The translations under genes and the position numbers were made by a program. The notes under the pieces were generated by a model. It ran no database searches, was not told the origin of the DNA, and worked only from the letters and a program-made list of their open reading frames with translations. A stretch of DNA of 64,000 nt from the NCBI GenBank assembly GCA_017396555.1, contig JAFQLS010000022.1, positions 17,204-81,203 of the forward strand, in the 5' to 3' direction. The stretch is from Lachnospiraceae bacterium. GTDB taxonomy: Bacteria; Bacillota; Clostridia; Lachnospirales; Lachnospiraceae. Below are positions 8,635 to 17,901 of this stretch, in pieces. Numbering within the stretch: position 1 is the first letter of the stretch; each line of letters starts with the position of its first letter.

Positions 8635-9580
8635 TCGCTTCAAATGAACTCCTCTTTGTTTCAATGTAAAATTTAATTACTATTGATATAAGCACCAATA
8701 AAATCAACTCACACAGAACAATCGCAAAATTAAAATTGTCATATGCCAATTCCACATTGACTATTCCTTTAAAGTCGAAGAATTTATCATATAGATAATT
8801 TATGCAATTAAGTAATTCATATTTGCCCGGAATATGAAGTATATATAAATATGCAAATATTATACATACACTCATTGTAGAATTTCTAAACACTGCTGCC
8901 AACAACGCACCTAGTTCCAGAAATACAAATATTGATAATAATATAATTGATAATCTTGCAAATTCTGTTTTTAAATCTGTCTTTGATAAGGAAATGTCAA
9001 CGAGCGACATATCAATTTTATTCTTAACTAGCATAAAAAATATACGATTAGATATTATACCAAACACCACTCCTGATACAGCAATCATGAGTGCCGAAAC
9101 CAACATAGATATCTGTTTCATTTTTATATAGCTAAATTTACTATTTCTTATAGTTTTTAGTTTTTTCATTCTATATTTGTCATCCAAAGATACATATATT
9201 GCCCCAAACAAACTAAACACTATCGGAATAATTATTAAAGACATTTCTTCAAGTTGCGTTATCACATTATCCGGATGAATATAGCTAACATACTGACTAA
9301 GCATTGTTTTATAATATAAAATAGGATTTTCTATCATTCCCGACTTACCATCCGCACTCACAGTAACCTTAAATTCTCCGTTTAAATCCTCCTGCATAGC
9401 TTCTATATCACCGTTATAGAATTCTACTTTTCGATCATAGTTACCCTTCATTTCCATTACCGCTGAATAATTTATAAACTGTATTCCACATACCAAAATA
9501 CAAATAAGTGCAAACATTTTATAATATAGCTTTGAATAAAAGCCATACTTAATCTCTGATTTCAAGTAATTCTTCATCAT
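8627..9580 (-). CDS. ABC transporter membrane subunit (ABC-2-like)
   Basis: 317 residues with about six hydrophobic segments. One is near the N-terminus (residues 22-40), then a long outer loop (about residues 45-105), and then several helices to the C-terminus. This is the shape of ABC-2 type permeases for peptides, lipids or bacteriocin immunity. It overlaps the ATPase gene by about 30 nt, so the two are surely coupled. The first two codons are both ATG (9580 and 9577) behind GAGGAG, and either could start. With the small secreted protein two genes upstream, it may export or give protection against that product; this is an inference from context. Confidence 0.7.
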   Translation of the reverse strand: MMKNYLKSEIKYGFYSKLYYKMFALICILVCGIQFINYSAVMEMKGNYDRKVEFYNGDIEAMQEDLNGEFKVTVSADGKSGMIENPILYYKTMLSQYVSYIHPDNVITQLEEMSLIIIPIVFSLFGAIYVSLDDKYRMKKLKTIRNSKFSYIKMKQISMLVSALMIAVSGVVFGIISNRIFFMLVKNKIDMSLVDISLSKTDLKTEFARLSIILLSIFVFLELGALLAAVFRNSTMSVCIIFAYLYILHIPGKYELLNCINYLYDKFFDFKGIVNVELAYDNFNFAIVLCELILLVLISIVIKFYIETKRSSFEAIN

Positions 9581-10229
9581 ACAGCTCCTCTAAACTTTCT
9601 TTTTTATTTTGAAAATCTGTAATATGAGGAATTATAGTTTTGTCTTTTACAATATATATATCATCTACAATATTATTATAAAAACTAAACTGATGTCCCG
9701 TTAATATAATTGTCATATTATCAGACCATTTTTTTATCTGCTCCTTCAATTCACATACCGACTCATAATCCAAACCATTTGAGATTTCATCCATCACTAA
9801 GTATTTAGGTTGCAATAAATCGACTAATATCAGTGCTAATTTTTTTCTTTGACCATAAGAATATGTCTTAACCTTTCGTTTTAAAATATCCATTCCAAGA
9901 TATTTTAAAGCACACTCTATAATCTCACTTTTAGAAAATTCATTTTCAGATAATATATCAAGATTCTGCAAACCTGTTAAATTGGTATAGAAAGGTGCAT
10001 CATCCCAGATTACAAAGCATTCCTTTCTCACCCTATTAACATTATTTTCGTCAAACAAAATATTACCGTCATATTTTTCTAAATCAAACATACACTTAAT
10101 TAGACTTGTTTTACCCGAGCCATTTTTACCTAACAAAAATGATATTTTATTACTTTCAAACGATAAATTCACATTATCAAACAATATATTATTTTTGTAC
10201 TTTTTACTTAGACTATTAACCCTTATCAT
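9549..10229 (-). CDS. ABC transporter ATP-binding protein
   Basis: 226 residues, a single ABC ATPase domain of normal length. Visible motifs are Walker A (LLGKNGSGKTSLI, about residue 33), a divergent signature (YSYGQRKK in place of LSGGQ), Walker B with the D-loop (YLVMDEISNGLD) and the switch histidine (ILTGHQFSF). It energises the membrane subunit encoded by the overlapping downstream gene. The upstream neighbour is a small secreted protein, 84 nt away across a long hairpin. The substrate is unknown. Confidence 0.88.
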   Translation of the reverse strand: MIRVNSLSKKYKNNILFDNVNLSFESNKISFLLGKNGSGKTSLIKCMFDLEKYDGNILFDENNVNRVRKECFVIWDDAPFYTNLTGLQNLDILSENEFSKSEIIECALKYLGMDILKRKVKTYSYGQRKKLALILVDLLQPKYLVMDEISNGLDYESVCELKEQIKKWSDNMTIILTGHQFSFYNNIVDDIYIVKDKTIIPHITDFQNKKESLEELYDEELLEIRD

Positions 10230-10252
10230 TTTTTATCCTTTCCATTTAATAA

Positions 10253-10292
10253 AACATTCCTCCACAACTTTACAAAGTCACGAAGGAATGTT
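10253..10292 (-). terminator. Long attenuator-like hairpin between secreted protein and ABC genes
   Basis: Read on the minus strand, 10292-10253 folds into a nearly continuous 19-bp stem (outer arms AACATTCCT/AGGAATGTT, several GU pairs inside, 2-nt loop), followed by TTTTATT. This would let the first gene be expressed well above the transporter genes. Confidence 0.6.
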
Positions 10293-10313
10293 CTCATTTA
10301 TACAGGCAACCTA

Positions 10314-10706
10314 TTAATCATCCCAATCTACAGATGCATAACCACTTCTGTAAATTGTAACTCTGTCATCCCACGATGTAGTATAGCCAAGTGTAACACC
10401 TTTAATCTCTGCACCAACAAGGTATACCGTCTCACAATCATACACATGCTTAGTTGATGTGGATTTTGACTTGATTTTTGTTATTCCACCTGCTTCAACA
10501 AAAATACCACTCTCATCCTGATCAGTATCAACATCAACTATTTTAGATGAATTAGTGCTCCATTCAATTGTACTTTTTACATACGCTATGTACTTTTCCC
10601 CTCTGCTAATCCAGTAATCATATGTAGCTGCATTCGCAACAATAGTCGATGATGTAAACACCATCATAGCAAGTAAAAAACCTGTAATCTTATTAAGTTT
10701 TCTCAC
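10314..10706 (-). CDS. Small secreted protein next to an ABC transporter, function unknown
   Basis: 130 residues with a clear Sec signal peptide (MRKLNKITGFLLAMMVFTSSTIVANAA, probable cleavage after ANA-A near residue 26). The mature part is about 104 residues, rich in S, T and aromatic residues, with YDYW near its start and an acidic tail ending DWDD; it has a single cysteine. It starts with GTG at 10706, with GAGGAG 9 nt upstream. It has its own strong promoter and is followed by an attenuator hairpin and an ABC transporter. That arrangement fits a secreted bacteriocin-like or signalling product with a dedicated exporter or immunity pump. I do not recognise the family. Confidence 0.6.
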   Translation of the reverse strand: MRKLNKITGFLLAMMVFTSSTIVANAATYDYWISRGEKYIAYVKSTIEWSTNSSKIVDVDTDQDESGIFVEAGGITKIKSKSTSTKHVYDCETVYLVGAEIKGVTLGYTTSWDDRVTIYRSGYASVDWDD

Positions 10707-10796
10707 TATTTTTACTCCTCTCCTAATAAATAGTCACCATTTATAAGAAGCATAATATCTTAACCCCGGGTAGCTTTATATAAATGATACACATAA

Positions 10797-10826
10797 AGTA
10801 TATAAAATAAAAATAGTGCTTGTCAA
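10797..10826 (-). promoter_or_regulatory. Promoter of the small secreted protein gene
   Basis: TTGACA (10826-10821), 18-nt spacer, TATACT (10802-10797) on the minus strand: near consensus. The leader to GTG 10706 is about 85 nt. Confidence 0.7.
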
Positions 10827-10863
10827 TTTAATCTCATCGTCATATTTCTACACAAAATGCATC

Positions 10864-11592
10864 TTACTCATCCCAATTGTGGTAAACTGCCTGGACATCA
10901 TCATCCTCATCAAGCAAATCGAGTAATTTGTTCATCTTCTTGATATCATTTTCATCTGTAAGCTCAACCCACGTCTGAGGTATCATTGTTACTTCTGCTG
11001 AAGCCATTGTAATACCTGCTGCTTCAAGAGCTTCTCTTACTGCACTAAAATCATCCGGTTCAGTAACAATTTCATAGCTGTCTTCTTCCTCTGCAAAATC
11101 CTCTGCACCTGCATCAAGGGCAGTCATCATAAGTTCATCTGCATCGCCTTCAAAGTCTTCTTTTGCCACAATAATCTGACCCTTTTTATCAAACATAAAT
11201 GACACACAGCCCTGTGTTCCAATATTACCATTTCCCTTTGTAAACGCATTTCTAACGTTTGAAGCTGTTCTATTCTTATTATCTGTAAGAGCATCTACAA
11301 TGATTGCTGTTCCATTTGGTCCATATCCTTCATATGTAACTGCTACATAGTTAACTGAATTAGCATCACCCGCTGCCTTCTTAATACCTCTTTCAATAGT
11401 ATCATTAGGCATATTGTTAGATTTAGCCTTTGCAATAATATCACGAAGCTTGCTGTTATTTGCAGGATCCGGTCCGCCTTCCTTAACAGCTACAGCAATT
11501 TCTCTACCTATAATGGTAAAGATCTTACCCTTAGCAGCATCATTTTTCTCCTTTTTATGCTTAATGTTTGCAAATTTTGAATGTCCTGACAT
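10864..11592 (-). CDS. yebC: YebC/PmpR family protein (TACO1-like)
   Basis: 242 residues, full length for the family. It begins with the diagnostic [21 protein letters not shown] stretch (about 20 residues) and has the [17 protein letters not shown] core. Family members act in the cytoplasm either as DNA-binding regulators or, by more recent work, as translation factors that help ribosomes through proline-rich stretches. It sits 14 nt after the CBS-domain gene with AGGAG before ATG, so it is probably the last gene of that transcript. No clear terminator follows it; the promoter of the secreted protein gene comes next. Confidence 0.93.
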   Translation of the reverse strand: MSGHSKFANIKHKKEKNDAAKGKIFTIIGREIAVAVKEGGPDPANNSKLRDIIAKAKSNNMPNDTIERGIKKAAGDANSVNYVAVTYEGYGPNGTAIIVDALTDNKNRTASNVRNAFTKGNGNIGTQGCVSFMFDKKGQIIVAKEDFEGDADELMMTALDAGAEDFAEEEDSYEIVTEPDDFSAVREALEAAGITMASAEVTMIPQTWVELTDENDIKKMNKLLDLLDEDDDVQAVYHNWDE

Positions 11593-11606
11593 AACTTAAA
11601 ACTCCT

Positions 11607-12983
11607 TTACTGTTCATTCTTATCAATATTTTCATCAGTTTCTTCATTTATTTCATCTGCAGGCAATGTTACCTGCACCTTTGAAATCATCTTATTTTGA
11701 ACCTCCAGAACCTTATAAGCAATTCCATCCTTTTCAAATTCCGGACGTTCATCATCATTTAATATTCTATCAAGGCATGCTGTGAGAAAACCATTTATCG
11801 TATCATAGTTCTCATCATCAATACCTAATTCTAAAATATCATTAATTTCCTGAAGACTTGTTGTACCGTTTACAATATATACATTTTCTTCCTTTTTAAT
11901 GATATTTTCTTCTTCCTCATCATACTCATCCTGAATATTTCCAACTATTTCTTCCAAAATATCTTCCATTGCAACTATTCCTGATGTCTGACCATATTCA
12001 TCTATAATAACCTGCATATGCATCTTTTCTCTCTGCATATCCTTAAAAACATCATTAATATTCCTCGTCTCAGGAATAAAACCTACTTCTCTTACTACAC
12101 CCGGTATATCTACAAGTCTCCAGTCATCATGTTCTCCCTGCTCATGAATAATAACTGCATCCTTAAAATGTATAATACCAACTATGTTGTCTATATTTTC
12201 GACATAAACAGGAAATCTTGAGTATTTCTCGTTCAACATAATATTAACATTATCTCTAAGATTTCTCTCACCATCTATAGCAACAATATTCGTTCTATGA
12301 GTCATTATATCCTTAACTTCTTTATCATCAAGTTCAAATATATTAGCTATCATTTCTGCTTCACTTGCTAATAAGACACCCTGCTCATGACCTTCATTTA
12401 CCATATTAACGATAAACTCCTCTGTAACATTCTCATCATCGGAATTTAAATCTATTCCAAATAATTTAAGTGTTACAAATGACAGGCCTTTTATGATAAT
12501 TGTAAGAGGTGTTAATGACACACACACTATGTAGGTAAGTGTATATAATGAAAATGCCCATTTTTCCGGATTTCTCACACCAATCTTCTTAGGAACAATA
12601 ACTCCGGCTACAACAATTATCCATATAAACATAATGGCTGTTAATACAACAGTTATATAATAAATAGCTGTAGAATTAATTCCGGATTCAACATTTCTGA
12701 GAAAAAGCTTTGAAATTTCATGTGCTACAAGTCTGACAACATACAGGCCTGTAAAAATAGTCATCCCCATAGTCATCACATGTACCGTACTGATTAATTT
12801 ATCCGGATGAGAAATAATATGGTTAAGCTTTCCTGCTTTCCCCTTCATTCTCTCATCATATTCCTCAATAGCTTTTAAACTAATATTCTGTACTGCTGCA
12901 TTAAAACAATACAATACCGCATTAAGCGTCAACAATACAAAAAAAACAATCAAACCTATAATCGGGTTACTCCCGTCGTCCAT
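11607..12983 (-). CDS. CNNM/CorB-type membrane protein with CBS pair and CorC domain
   Basis: 458 residues. Four hydrophobic segments in the first 160 residues form a DUF21/CNNM domain. A CBS pair follows (about residues 215-345; VKDIMTHRTNIVAIDG, YSRFPVYVENIDNIVGIIHFKD, QVIIDEYGQTSGIVAMEDILEEIVG). The C-terminus is a CorC/HlyC domain and an acidic tail. Old annotations say hemolysin; the better-supported role of the family is magnesium transport or homeostasis at the plasma membrane. It has its own promoter (13028-13056) just after mazF and is followed by yebC. Confidence 0.88.
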   Translation of the reverse strand: MDDGSNPIIGLIVFFVLLTLNAVLYCFNAAVQNISLKAIEEYDERMKGKAGKLNHIISHPDKLISTVHVMTMGMTIFTGLYVVRLVAHEISKLFLRNVESGINSTAIYYITVVLTAIMFIWIIVVAGVIVPKKIGVRNPEKWAFSLYTLTYIVCVSLTPLTIIIKGLSFVTLKLFGIDLNSDDENVTEEFIVNMVNEGHEQGVLLASEAEMIANIFELDDKEVKDIMTHRTNIVAIDGERNLRDNVNIMLNEKYSRFPVYVENIDNIVGIIHFKDAVIIHEQGEHDDWRLVDIPGVVREVGFIPETRNINDVFKDMQREKMHMQVIIDEYGQTSGIVAMEDILEEIVGNIQDEYDEEEENIIKKEENVYIVNGTTSLQEINDILELGIDDENYDTINGFLTACLDRILNDDERPEFEKDGIAYKVLEVQNKMISKVQVTLPADEINEETDENIDKNEQ

Positions 12984-13027
12984 GATTCTAACTCCTTTAT
13001 CTTTTTATAGTATAACATCCACGTCTG

Positions 13028-13056
13028 AATATATCATTTTACACATAATTAGTCAA
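13028..13056 (-). promoter_or_regulatory. Promoter of the CBS-domain gene
   Basis: TTGACT (13056-13051), 17 nt, TATATT (13033-13028) on the minus strand, directly beyond the mazF stop. Confidence 0.65.
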
Positions 13057-13059
13057 TAT

Positions 13060-13407
13060 TTATGTATTAAGCTCTAGACTAATCAAAAGTGCTTTATTTA
13101 CTTTTTTTATGATACTTTCATCAATATGACATACCTTATCCTTAAGTCTCTTTTTATCAATCGTTCTTAATTGCTCAAGCAAAATAACAGAATCCTTTAC
13201 GATATCACACTTCTTGGAATCAAGCTCTATATGTGTTGGTAACTTAGCTTTATTCATCTTTGATGTTATTGCTGCCACTATTACAGTGGGACTATGTTTA
13301 TTTCCTGTATCATTCTGAATTACAAGTACCGGTCTGACACCGCCTTGTTCCGAACCTATAACAGGTCTTAAATCAGCGTAAAAAATATCTCCTCTTTTAA
13401 TATTCAA
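13060..13407 (-). CDS. ndoA: MazF/NdoA-family endoribonuclease without an adjacent antitoxin gene
   Basis: 115 residues with the MazF/EndoA fold signature ([43 protein letters not shown]). The family cleaves mRNA at short sequence motifs and is normally held by a MazE-type antitoxin. The track's GTG start at 13416 has only 2 nt between it and GGAG; TTG at 13407 has about 10 nt and gives a protein beginning MNIKRGD, which lines up with the Bacillus start (MIVKRGD). I therefore use 13407. It follows alr as in Bacillus, but the 78-nt gap holds no MazE gene. Confidence 0.85.
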   Translation of the reverse strand: MNIKRGDIFYADLRPVIGSEQGGVRPVLVIQNDTGNKHSPTVIVAAITSKMNKAKLPTHIELDSKKCDIVKDSVILLEQLRTIDKKRLKDKVCHIDESIIKKVNKALLISLELNT

Positions 13408-13485
13408 CGAATTCACACTCCATATTATTCATATGTTATAATTTTCCCCATATTTTAAGTGCGTATTCTTAATATAAACAATTAT

Positions 13486-14694
13486 TTATCGACTTAATTC
13501 TACAGCATATCTGTCTTCAAAACAGTCCTTAGTGCATACAACCTCATCATCTTTAAAATAAATCCTTGGTATTCTCTTAGAAATATCACAAACCACTTCA
13601 TAATTAAATGAATTTGCCATAGCACCTAACTCCTGTGCAGTTATCTCATATTCTCCATCTTTACCAATCAAAGTTACTTCATCATCTATACATACCTCTG
13701 AAATTTCAGTAACATCAACCATAAATTGATCCATACATACCCTTCCAAGTATAGGTGCTTTTTTCCCTCTGATTAATACATATCCCTTATTTGATAATGC
13801 TCTGCTATATCCGTCACCATATCCAATAGGAACCGTCGCAATTTTCATCTGCTTATCTGCTACAAATGTTGCACCATAGCTAACACCTGTTCCTGCTTCA
13901 ATTTCTTTCACAAATATAACATGACTCTTCCACTCTAATGCAGGTTTCAAAGCAATAGACTTATTAATAATAGATTCAGATGGCATCAAACCATACATAG
14001 CAATTCCTGCTCTTACATATCCCATGTTAAATTCGTCCAAATCCATTATTGCAGCACTATTAGAACAATGCTTAACAGGTATATTTATACCTATATTTTC
14101 AAGACTGTTAATAAATCTTGTAAATCTGCGATATTGAACTTTTGCCGGCTCTTTATCACTTTCATCCGAAGCATAAAAATGTGTAAATATACCTTCTATA
14201 TTAATTCCCGGCATTTTACTTATTCTTGAAATTATTTCTATGCTTTTCTCGTTATCCTTAAATCCAATTCTACTCATACCGGTATCTATCTTTAAATGTA
14301 TATTGGCAGTTTTATTTAACTCAACTGCTACATCTGATAGCTCCTTAGCTGATTCCTCTGTAAAAATAGTACATCTGCAATCATTTTCAATAAGTCTCTT
14401 AAACTGGCTGTTATGTGTGTAACCTATGATAAATATTGGTTTGTTAATATTATGCATTCTTAAATTAACAGCTTCATCTAAGGTTGCAACTCCATAAGCT
14501 TCTACCTGTTCACTAATAACTTTTGCAATCGGAACAGCACCATGACCATAACCATCTGTCTTAATCACAGCAATAAATTTAGTTTCCTTTTTTACATTTG
14601 CTTTCAAGCTCTCTATATTACTATATACAGCATCAAGGTCTATTGTTACATATCCTCTATTATATTTTTTTCTGTACGTTTCAGGCACTTTCAT
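13486..14694 (-). CDS. alr: Alanine racemase
   Basis: 402 residues. The PLP-lysine motif is in FIAVIKTDGYGHGAVP near residue 40, the second catalytic tyrosine is in GVSYGATF, and the typical VCMDQFMVDVT segment is present. The enzyme makes D-alanine for peptidoglycan in the cytoplasm. It starts 8 nt after nnr, so the two are co-transcribed. Family length is about 370-390; the extra residues are a short C-terminal tail (CTKDCFEDRYAVELSR). Confidence 0.95.
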   Translation of the reverse strand: MKVPETYRKKYNRGYVTIDLDAVYSNIESLKANVKKETKFIAVIKTDGYGHGAVPIAKVISEQVEAYGVATLDEAVNLRMHNINKPIFIIGYTHNSQFKRLIENDCRCTIFTEESAKELSDVAVELNKTANIHLKIDTGMSRIGFKDNEKSIEIISRISKMPGINIEGIFTHFYASDESDKEPAKVQYRRFTRFINSLENIGINIPVKHCSNSAAIMDLDEFNMGYVRAGIAMYGLMPSESIINKSIALKPALEWKSHVIFVKEIEAGTGVSYGATFVADKQMKIATVPIGYGDGYSRALSNKGYVLIRGKKAPILGRVCMDQFMVDVTEISEVCIDDEVTLIGKDGEYEITAQELGAMANSFNYEVVCDISKRIPRIYFKDDEVVCTKDCFEDRYAVELSR

Positions 14695-14701
14695 ATTTCA
14701 A

Positions 14702-16183
14702 TTAATCCTCCACTTGATTAATAACTTCCCCAATATTATCTATAATATCAATTGGTGACATTGAGTACTTACCTTTTTTAGTGGCAGCCTTATCTCCTGC
14801 CAATCCATGTAAGTATACACCTAATATAGCACTTTCGTAAACATCCTTTTTATTTACTAAAATTCCGGCTATCATCCCGGCAAGCACATCACCCGAACCG
14901 CCCTTTGCCATTCCATTATTCCCTGTAGAATTAACAACATAATTTTCACCGTTGCTTATTACGGTTCTTGCATCCTTTAATACACAAATAATTTTATGTG
15001 CAAGCGCAAATTCCTGACAGCACTCCGTAATGCTATTACAAATATCTTCTATATTAGCTTTAATAAGTCTTGACATTTCACCTAAATGGGGAGTAATAAC
15101 CGCCTGTTTTCCCTTTAAATTGTCAAGTAGTCCTTTGTTTTCACTTAATATATTAATTGCATCCGCATCCAAAACCAGCTTTTTATCGCTATTTATCGCC
15201 ATTTCTACAAGCTCAGCAGCTATACCTCCTGTTGATAACCCCGGTCCTATAAGAACAACATCGCCCCAATTTATTTCCAATTCAACATGTGAAATATCAT
15301 CTGTATATGTTGATAATATTGCTTCAGGTACCTGACTCTGTATTATTACTCTATTTTCTTCACAGGTAATAACTTTAACCAGACCCACACCCATGGCAAT
15401 GCAAGCTTTTGCTGCCATAATCGCAGCACCACACATATTCTTACTTCCTGCAATAATAACAGCCTTTCCATAGCTTCCCTTATTAGAATATGCACATCTT
15501 TTAGGTAATAAATATACATCCTGTTCATCCGTCATATAATTATTCACTTCAAGCATATCCTCGAATGCCTTATTAGGAAATCCTATATCCTCAACATATA
15601 TCCTTCCTGATTTTTCTGCACCGGGATACAATAATAATCCCTTTTTCATAGCTCCAAACGTTACTGTTATATCCGCTTTTATTGCTGTTCCAAGAATTTT
15701 ACCTGTATTACAATCCATACCAGAAGGACAATCAACCGCAATAACTTTACAGTTTGATAGATTAATACTATCTATAACCTCTTTATATTTACCTGTGACA
15801 TCTCTTGTAAGACCAATTCCAAAAATTCCATCTATTATATAATCATATTTTTCAAATTCAACTTTATTATAAATATTAACATCAAATAGTTTCACCTGCT
15901 GCAACTGATATTTAAAGCCTTCGCTTCCTTTATCCACATTCTCCTCGCATAACAAAACATCCACTCTAATACCTTTCGCATTAAGGATTCTTGCAACAGC
16001 CATAGCATCTGCGCCATTATTTCCCAAACCGCATACGGCAAGGTATCTTCCGTTATCATCGTCAATATATTTACAAACAGACATTGCTGCTCTCTCCATT
16101 AATACCAACGAAGGAATCTTCAGCGTACTAATTGTATACTCATCTATTATTTTCATTTCACTTCCGGTTATTAATTTTTTCAT
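14702..16183 (-). CDS. nnr: Bifunctional NAD(P)H-hydrate repair enzyme
   Basis: About 493 residues. The N-terminal NAD(P)HX epimerase (YjeF_N; CGLGNNGADAMAVARIL, VDCPSGMDCNTG) is fused to the C-terminal ADP-dependent dehydratase (VLIGPGLS, VLDADAINIL, TPHLGEMSRL, NGMAKGGSGDVLAGMIAG). Together they repair hydrated NAD(P)H. I start at ATG 16183, because AGGAGG sits 7 nt before it and cuts 11 residues from the longest reading frame. It precedes alr in the same transcript, and follows a coiled-coil gene. Confidence 0.94.
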   Translation of the reverse strand: MKKLITGSEMKIIDEYTISTLKIPSLVLMERAAMSVCKYIDDDNGRYLAVCGLGNNGADAMAVARILNAKGIRVDVLLCEENVDKGSEGFKYQLQQVKLFDVNIYNKVEFEKYDYIIDGIFGIGLTRDVTGKYKEVIDSINLSNCKVIAVDCPSGMDCNTGKILGTAIKADITVTFGAMKKGLLLYPGAEKSGRIYVEDIGFPNKAFEDMLEVNNYMTDEQDVYLLPKRCAYSNKGSYGKAVIIAGSKNMCGAAIMAAKACIAMGVGLVKVITCEENRVIIQSQVPEAILSTYTDDISHVELEINWGDVVLIGPGLSTGGIAAELVEMAINSDKKLVLDADAINILSENKGLLDNLKGKQAVITPHLGEMSRLIKANIEDICNSITECCQEFALAHKIICVLKDARTVISNGENYVVNSTGNNGMAKGGSGDVLAGMIAGILVNKKDVYESAILGVYLHGLAGDKAATKKGKYSMSPIDIIDNIGEVINQVED

Positions 16184-16230
16184 AAATAACCCTCCTAAAA
16201 CATTATAGAGAGCCACAAAGGCTCTCTTAC

Positions 16231-16860
16231 TTAATTTCTATGTCTTTCATCAAAAACCTGCATGAATTCAGGACCGAGCATATCATGTAAATATGAATAC
16301 ATATTTTCGTTATGTTCTTCCATCTCCTGCTTAAGTATAACTCTATTCTTTAATTCTGTTCTAGTTTTTTCAATCCATTCAGTCAACTCTTTTATTTTCT
16401 GTTCATTAATTAAAAGCTGCTCATAACATTGTTCCGCCGTAGCTATCATAAGTGCTTCATTTGCACGTCGAATTTCACTTGGCAATTCCAACTTTTGATT
16501 CTCATAATTTTCCACCTTCGAATTAATTTCTTCGATAAATTGTTTGCTTTTACCAAGCTTCTTTTGTCTCATAATCTCATGCTTTGTATCAGTTGATTGC
16601 TCCATATTATTAACAATCTCAGACATAAGCTTTTTCTTTAATTTGCCAAGTTCCTTTAAATCACTATTAACTTTTCCCTGCTGCTTAATCTTATTATTCA
16701 AATCTTCTTCCAGTCTCTTTATACGGGCATCTTTTTTCTTGTTCTCGTATATTTTATGCCATCTACTATCTAGTGTAAGAAGTGGAAGCTTTCTGTTACG
16801 AACAAGTGCAGCATAATCAAATTCTTCTCTTGATTTTTTCTTTTTTGACAATAGAATCAC
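16231..16860 (-). CDS. Coiled-coil protein of unknown function
   Basis: 209 residues, strongly charged and almost wholly helical, with long K/E/Q/L-rich coiled coils from about residue 45 to 185. There are no cysteine motifs, membrane segments or signal peptide, so it should be cytoplasmic. I do not recognise the family. It starts at GTG 16860, which overlaps the rex stop as GTGA and points to translational coupling; a TTG at 16851 is a possible alternative. Its fixed position between rex and nnr may be shared by relatives. Confidence 0.7.
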   Translation of the reverse strand: MILLSKKKKSREEFDYAALVRNRKLPLLTLDSRWHKIYENKKKDARIKRLEEDLNNKIKQQGKVNSDLKELGKLKKKLMSEIVNNMEQSTDTKHEIMRQKKLGKSKQFIEEINSKVENYENQKLELPSEIRRANEALMIATAEQCYEQLLINEQKIKELTEWIEKTRTELKNRVILKQEMEEHNENMYSYLHDMLGPEFMQVFDERHRN

Positions 16861-17495
16861 CCATTTCGTTCTTCCGTGCTGTGTAATCTATACGACAATC
16901 TCATCAAACTTTCTGACAGATGTACATTCTCAACTATAATATCATTATTCAAATTTAAATCTGTATGTGCAAAATTCCAAAAAGCTTTTACACCACATTT
17001 TATTAACCTTTCAGCTACCTCAGGTGCATAATTTTTAGGAATAGCAATTGCAGCAATCTCAATATCATTCTCAGCAACAAACTCCTCAAGCTTGTCGAGT
17101 CCATATACCTTAGCACCTCTTATTTCTTTACCATGAAGTTCAGTATTAGAATCAAACAATGCTTTAATGATAAATCCTCTTTTTTCAAAATTACCATAGT
17201 TAGCTATTGCCTTGCCAAGGTTGCCGGCACCTACAATAATCATACCATGTTGCTTGTCAATACCAAGAAGTTTTCCTATTTCATCATATAAATATTGTAC
17301 ATTATATCCATAGCCTTGCTGACCAAAACCACCAAAATTATTAAGATCCTGCCTAATCTGTGATGCAGTAATATTCATCCTTTTACTAAGTTCACCTGAT
17401 GAAATTCTATCTACTCCACTTTCCATCAATTCATCAAGATGTCTATAATACCTTGGCAATCTCTTTATGACTGCAGCTGAAATTCCGCTTTTCAT
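16857..17495 (-). CDS. rex: Redox-sensing transcriptional repressor Rex
   Basis: 212 residues. It has an N-terminal winged helix (IKRLPRYYRHLDEL, ITASQIRQDLNNFGGFGQQGYGYNV) and a Rossmann domain with the NAD(H) motif IIVGAGNLGKAI. Rex senses the NADH/NAD ratio and represses fermentation and redox genes in Gram-positive bacteria. It lies between the PilZ gene and the coiled-coil gene in one transcript. I did not find a convincing Rex operator in front of any gene here. Confidence 0.96.
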   Translation of the reverse strand: MKSGISAAVIKRLPRYYRHLDELMESGVDRISSGELSKRMNITASQIRQDLNNFGGFGQQGYGYNVQYLYDEIGKLLGIDKQHGMIIVGAGNLGKAIANYGNFEKRGFIIKALFDSNTELHGKEIRGAKVYGLDKLEEFVAENDIEIAAIAIPKNYAPEVAERLIKCGVKAFWNFAHTDLNLNNDIIVENVHLSESLMRLSYRLHSTEERNG

Positions 17496-17527
17496 TGCTC
17501 TACTCCATTTCCTGTTAGTTACCCTTT

Positions 17528-17881
17528 TTATGAATTATCCTGTACCATCTCGTATATCTGAATCTTTAACTGGTCTGCAGGCAATACACCTATAAATCTA
17601 CAACCATATAAGGTTGCCTCATCACCATAATTTTCCATTCTTACAATTTCAATTACAGTCTGAATAGTTTCTTTTGTCCAAAGCACTACATTTGCATCAT
17701 AAAAAGTATTAAGTTCAAGCTTTTCTTCAGTTCTAAATGCCAAACCATCCTTAGAAATATTTACTATAGCTACTTCTATCTCATTCTTGTTTGCACCCTC
17801 TGAGACCGTACCCGACTTTAACTCATTAAGTTTAATTGTAACGTTAATATCCATTCTTTTGGATCTTCTTCTTTCCGACAT
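17528..17881 (-). CDS. Single-domain PilZ protein (c-di-GMP receptor)
   Basis: 117 residues, one PilZ domain. The two c-di-GMP-binding motifs are present: an arginine-rich RRRSKR near the N-terminus and NISKDGLAF near residue 57. It lies in the queA-rex transcript, 32 nt before rex. With two EAL-domain proteins in the window, it shows that the cell uses c-di-GMP. Its output partner cannot be told from sequence. Confidence 0.85.
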   Translation of the reverse strand: MSERRRSKRMDINVTIKLNELKSGTVSEGANKNEIEVAIVNISKDGLAFRTEEKLELNTFYDANVVLWTKETIQTVIEIVRMENYGDEATLYGCRFIGVLPADQLKIQIYEMVQDNS

Positions 17882-17901
17882 AATTACCCTCCGTTATCGT
17901 G

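Noticed and set aside
10314-10706. Lactococcin 972 family for the small secreted protein
   Set aside because: Only the gene context is similar; the mature sequence lacks features I could match with confidence.
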